A stretch of 64,000 nucleotides of DNA from Chryseobacterium indologenes (lineage in GTDB: Bacteria; Bacteroidota; Bacteroidia; Flavobacteriales; Weeksellaceae): assembly GCF_018362995.1 (NCBI RefSeq), contig NZ_CP074372.1, positions 1,364,001 through 1,428,000 on the forward strand, given 5' to 3'. A program made the position numbers and the translations under genes. Of the stretch, positions 62,863 through 64,000 are shown in pieces. The notes beneath the pieces are model-generated. The model was not told where the DNA came from, made no database searches, and worked only from the letters and a program-made list of their open reading frames with translations. The stretch's first letter is position 1, and the number at the start of each line of letters is the position of its first letter.

Positions 62863-63195
62863 TTATATTAAAAATGTACGTTTCCATTTGGTCACCGTAT
62901 TTCTGCTCAGCTTAAAGTGACTGGCCAATTGGGTGTTATTTAATCTGTGTGCTTTTTGATAGTCGAGGATTTCGAAAATAGCCTGTTTATCATAGGATTT
63001 GAATTTCTGGCTTTCGGATGATCCATCAAAAAAAATAATATTATTAATTTTCAGTACATCGGATACAGACAAAGTGTCCTTCGATAAAAACCCTTTGACA
63101 AATTTTCTTTTATCAGGACATTTTGCTTCTATAAAATCATGGTAAATCTGTTTATAATTGGGTCCTATATTTATGATCTGTATTTGCTTATCCAT
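62863..63195 (-). CDS. Small HTH protein, second of an overlapping pair
   Basis: A 110-residue protein with a C-terminal helix-turn-helix (NNTQLASHFKLSRNTVTKWK, about 85-104) and a soluble N-terminal part (IINIGPNYKQIYHDFIEAKC). It is preceded by a second HTH gene whose 3' end overlaps its start by 25 bases, so the two are coupled. Such pairs are recurrent in Chryseobacterium genomes from memory, often annotated as transposase-like, but no transposase catalytic domain or inverted repeats are visible here. Function unknown. Confidence 0.75.
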   Translation of the reverse strand: MDKQIQIINIGPNYKQIYHDFIEAKCPDKRKFVKGFLSKDTLSVSDVLKINNIIFFDGSSESQKFKSYDKQAIFEILDYQKAHRLNNTQLASHFKLSRNTVTKWKRTFLI

Positions 63196-63590
63196 TTATT
63201 GAGCGTTGATTTTGGAATTCTGTATTGATTCATAATTTCTGAAGTTGTCATCTGCTTATTCTCCAGAAGTTCCAGCATAAAATCTATAATCTCTTTGGTG
63301 TATAAATTTTTCCTGAATTGAGGCAGCTGGGACTGTTTCTTTCTTTTATTGGGACTGGAAGCCGGAGCGTATAAAATCAAGTGATTGGAGTACAGCCGGA
63401 AAAAATCATATTCAAGCAGTTTACACCATTTTAAAAGTATATCTGCACCTACAGACTTCTGAGAATACATTTCTGTAACTTCCTTTTCTGTTTTCTGCAG
63501 AAATTTGCAGATTCTGTTTATTTCTACTTCTTCTTCTTTTACTCTTTTACACAGCAGATCTCCGATATGAATATCTTTTAAATTTTCCAT
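63171..63590 (-). CDS. HTH protein, first of an overlapping pair
   Basis: A 139-residue protein. The N-terminal half is helical (HIGDLLCKRVKEEEVEINRI; LKWCKLLEYDFFRLYSNHLI) and the C-terminal ~40 residues are a helix-turn-helix (TTSEIMNQYRIPKSTLNKWI). The layout resembles the DNA-binding part of IS3-type OrfA, but the catalytic domain is absent. It is translationally coupled to the gene at 62863. It could be a regulator derived from a transposon; both genes look intact. Confidence 0.75.
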   Translation of the reverse strand: MENLKDIHIGDLLCKRVKEEEVEINRICKFLQKTEKEVTEMYSQKSVGADILLKWCKLLEYDFFRLYSNHLILYAPASSPNKRKKQSQLPQFRKNLYTKEIIDFMLELLENKQMTTSEIMNQYRIPKSTLNKWISKYRS

Positions 63591-63623
63591 CCTATATTAA
63601 TTTATTTACTGTTCAAAACACCA

Positions 63624-64000
63624 TTATCTCCTGTCGGAAATAAGCTCATCATCTTTCATGGTCATATTTTTCGTGATATCTTTGAAAAGTAAATTCACCT
63701 GATTTTCATTACAAAAGGTAATATCAATATCCGTTCTTAAAACCTTTCCTGAAGAACCCGAGAACAGAATAACCAGGTATTTTTTTAAAATGCCTTCCTT
63801 GATTTCAATATTTAAGATTTTCCTGTGTGGCATTTCAAAACGAGGTTTTTTACATCTTGAAAGCCATTGATAACTTTTTATGGAAAGGATCTCTCCTGAG
63901 TTTTCATATTCGAAGACAAACCTGTTTTTTAGTTTCCCGTATAGCAATACCAAAAGAGTAATAAAAACAAACAATATTGAAAGTAAATAATAATCAAAGA
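63624..64000 (-). CDS. PH-like membrane protein, N-terminus cut by window edge
   Basis: The reading frame is open to the right edge, so the visible ~125 residues are the C-terminal part. It opens with hydrophobic FDYYLLSILFVFITLLVLLY, then RFVFEYENSGEILSIKSYQW and a beta-rich body, ending DDELISDRR. The order (span, FEY..SGE.L motif, beta-rich body, acidic-basic tail ending DRR) matches the small protein at 4761-5270, so the two are paralogues. The first in-window start-like codon (TTG, 63974) is unlikely to be the real start. Function unknown. Confidence 0.7.
   Translation of the reverse strand, partial: FDYYLLSILFVFITLLVLLYGKLKNRFVFEYENSGEILSIKSYQWLSRCKKPRFEMPHRKILNIEIKEGILKKYLVILFSGSSGKVLRTDIDITFCNENQVNLLFKDITKNMTMKDDELISDRR

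Overview
The window looks like a chromosomal segment of a flavobacterium close to Chryseobacterium (Weeksellaceae). The evidence is AT-rich DNA, frequent Bacteroidota-type -7 promoter boxes (TAnnTTTG, often TATATTTG), no obvious Shine-Dalgarno sites, type IX secretion (T9SS) sorting domains, and gene neighbourhoods such as parE-x-parC-rhomboid. I recognised no rRNA, tRNA, insertion sequence, prophage or CRISPR array.

Layout: 1-9.4 kb holds an edge-truncated SDR, a membrane-anchored AraC regulator and the topoisomerase IV operon (parE, a small membrane protein, parC, rhomboid protease), then a DUF2867 protein and a methionine/kynurenine-type aminotransferase. 9.4-12.3 kb holds two tiny GG-leader, four-cysteine peptides flanking an AraC/SDR pair. 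12.3-28.9 kb is mostly conserved genes (ychF, ferritin, GHL10-type lipoprotein, typA, YceI, tex, HAD phosphatase, a beta-helix protein, RDD protein, M28 peptidase), with an OLD-type ATPase/Toprim nuclease inserted between ychF and ferritin. 29-39.4 kb is rich in regulators (histone-like peptide, MocR, AraC-MFS, MarR-universal stress protein, Crp/Fnr, HxlR-azoreductase), then RidA and an M20 amidohydrolase.

39.5-42.5 kb is the most unusual part. It is a tandemly duplicated module: each copy has one TetR gene followed by two divergently oriented promoter units. Each unit carries an AGACAC...GTGTCT inverted repeat and a TATATTTG box, and drives what looks like a short non-coding transcript. Three of the four units end in clear terminators.

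42.5-46.1 kb is the oxidative pentose phosphate operon gnd-zwf-pgl. 46.4-56.3 kb is a surface/secretion region: two LuxR-type regulators, a 940-residue T9SS type B adhesin-like protein, a broken T9SS gene, an SGNH/PKD T9SS protein and an esterase-TPR fusion. 56.5-62.4 kb looks like a detoxification cluster: iron alcohol dehydrogenase, AraC, TetR with two matching palindromes, SDR, epoxide hydrolase and OsmC/Ohr. The alcohol dehydrogenase and epoxide hydrolase promoters share an identical 15-base core. The right end has an overlapping HTH gene pair and a truncated paralogue of the small membrane protein found inside the topoisomerase operon.

All assignments come from reading the sequence and from family knowledge. 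No database search was run.
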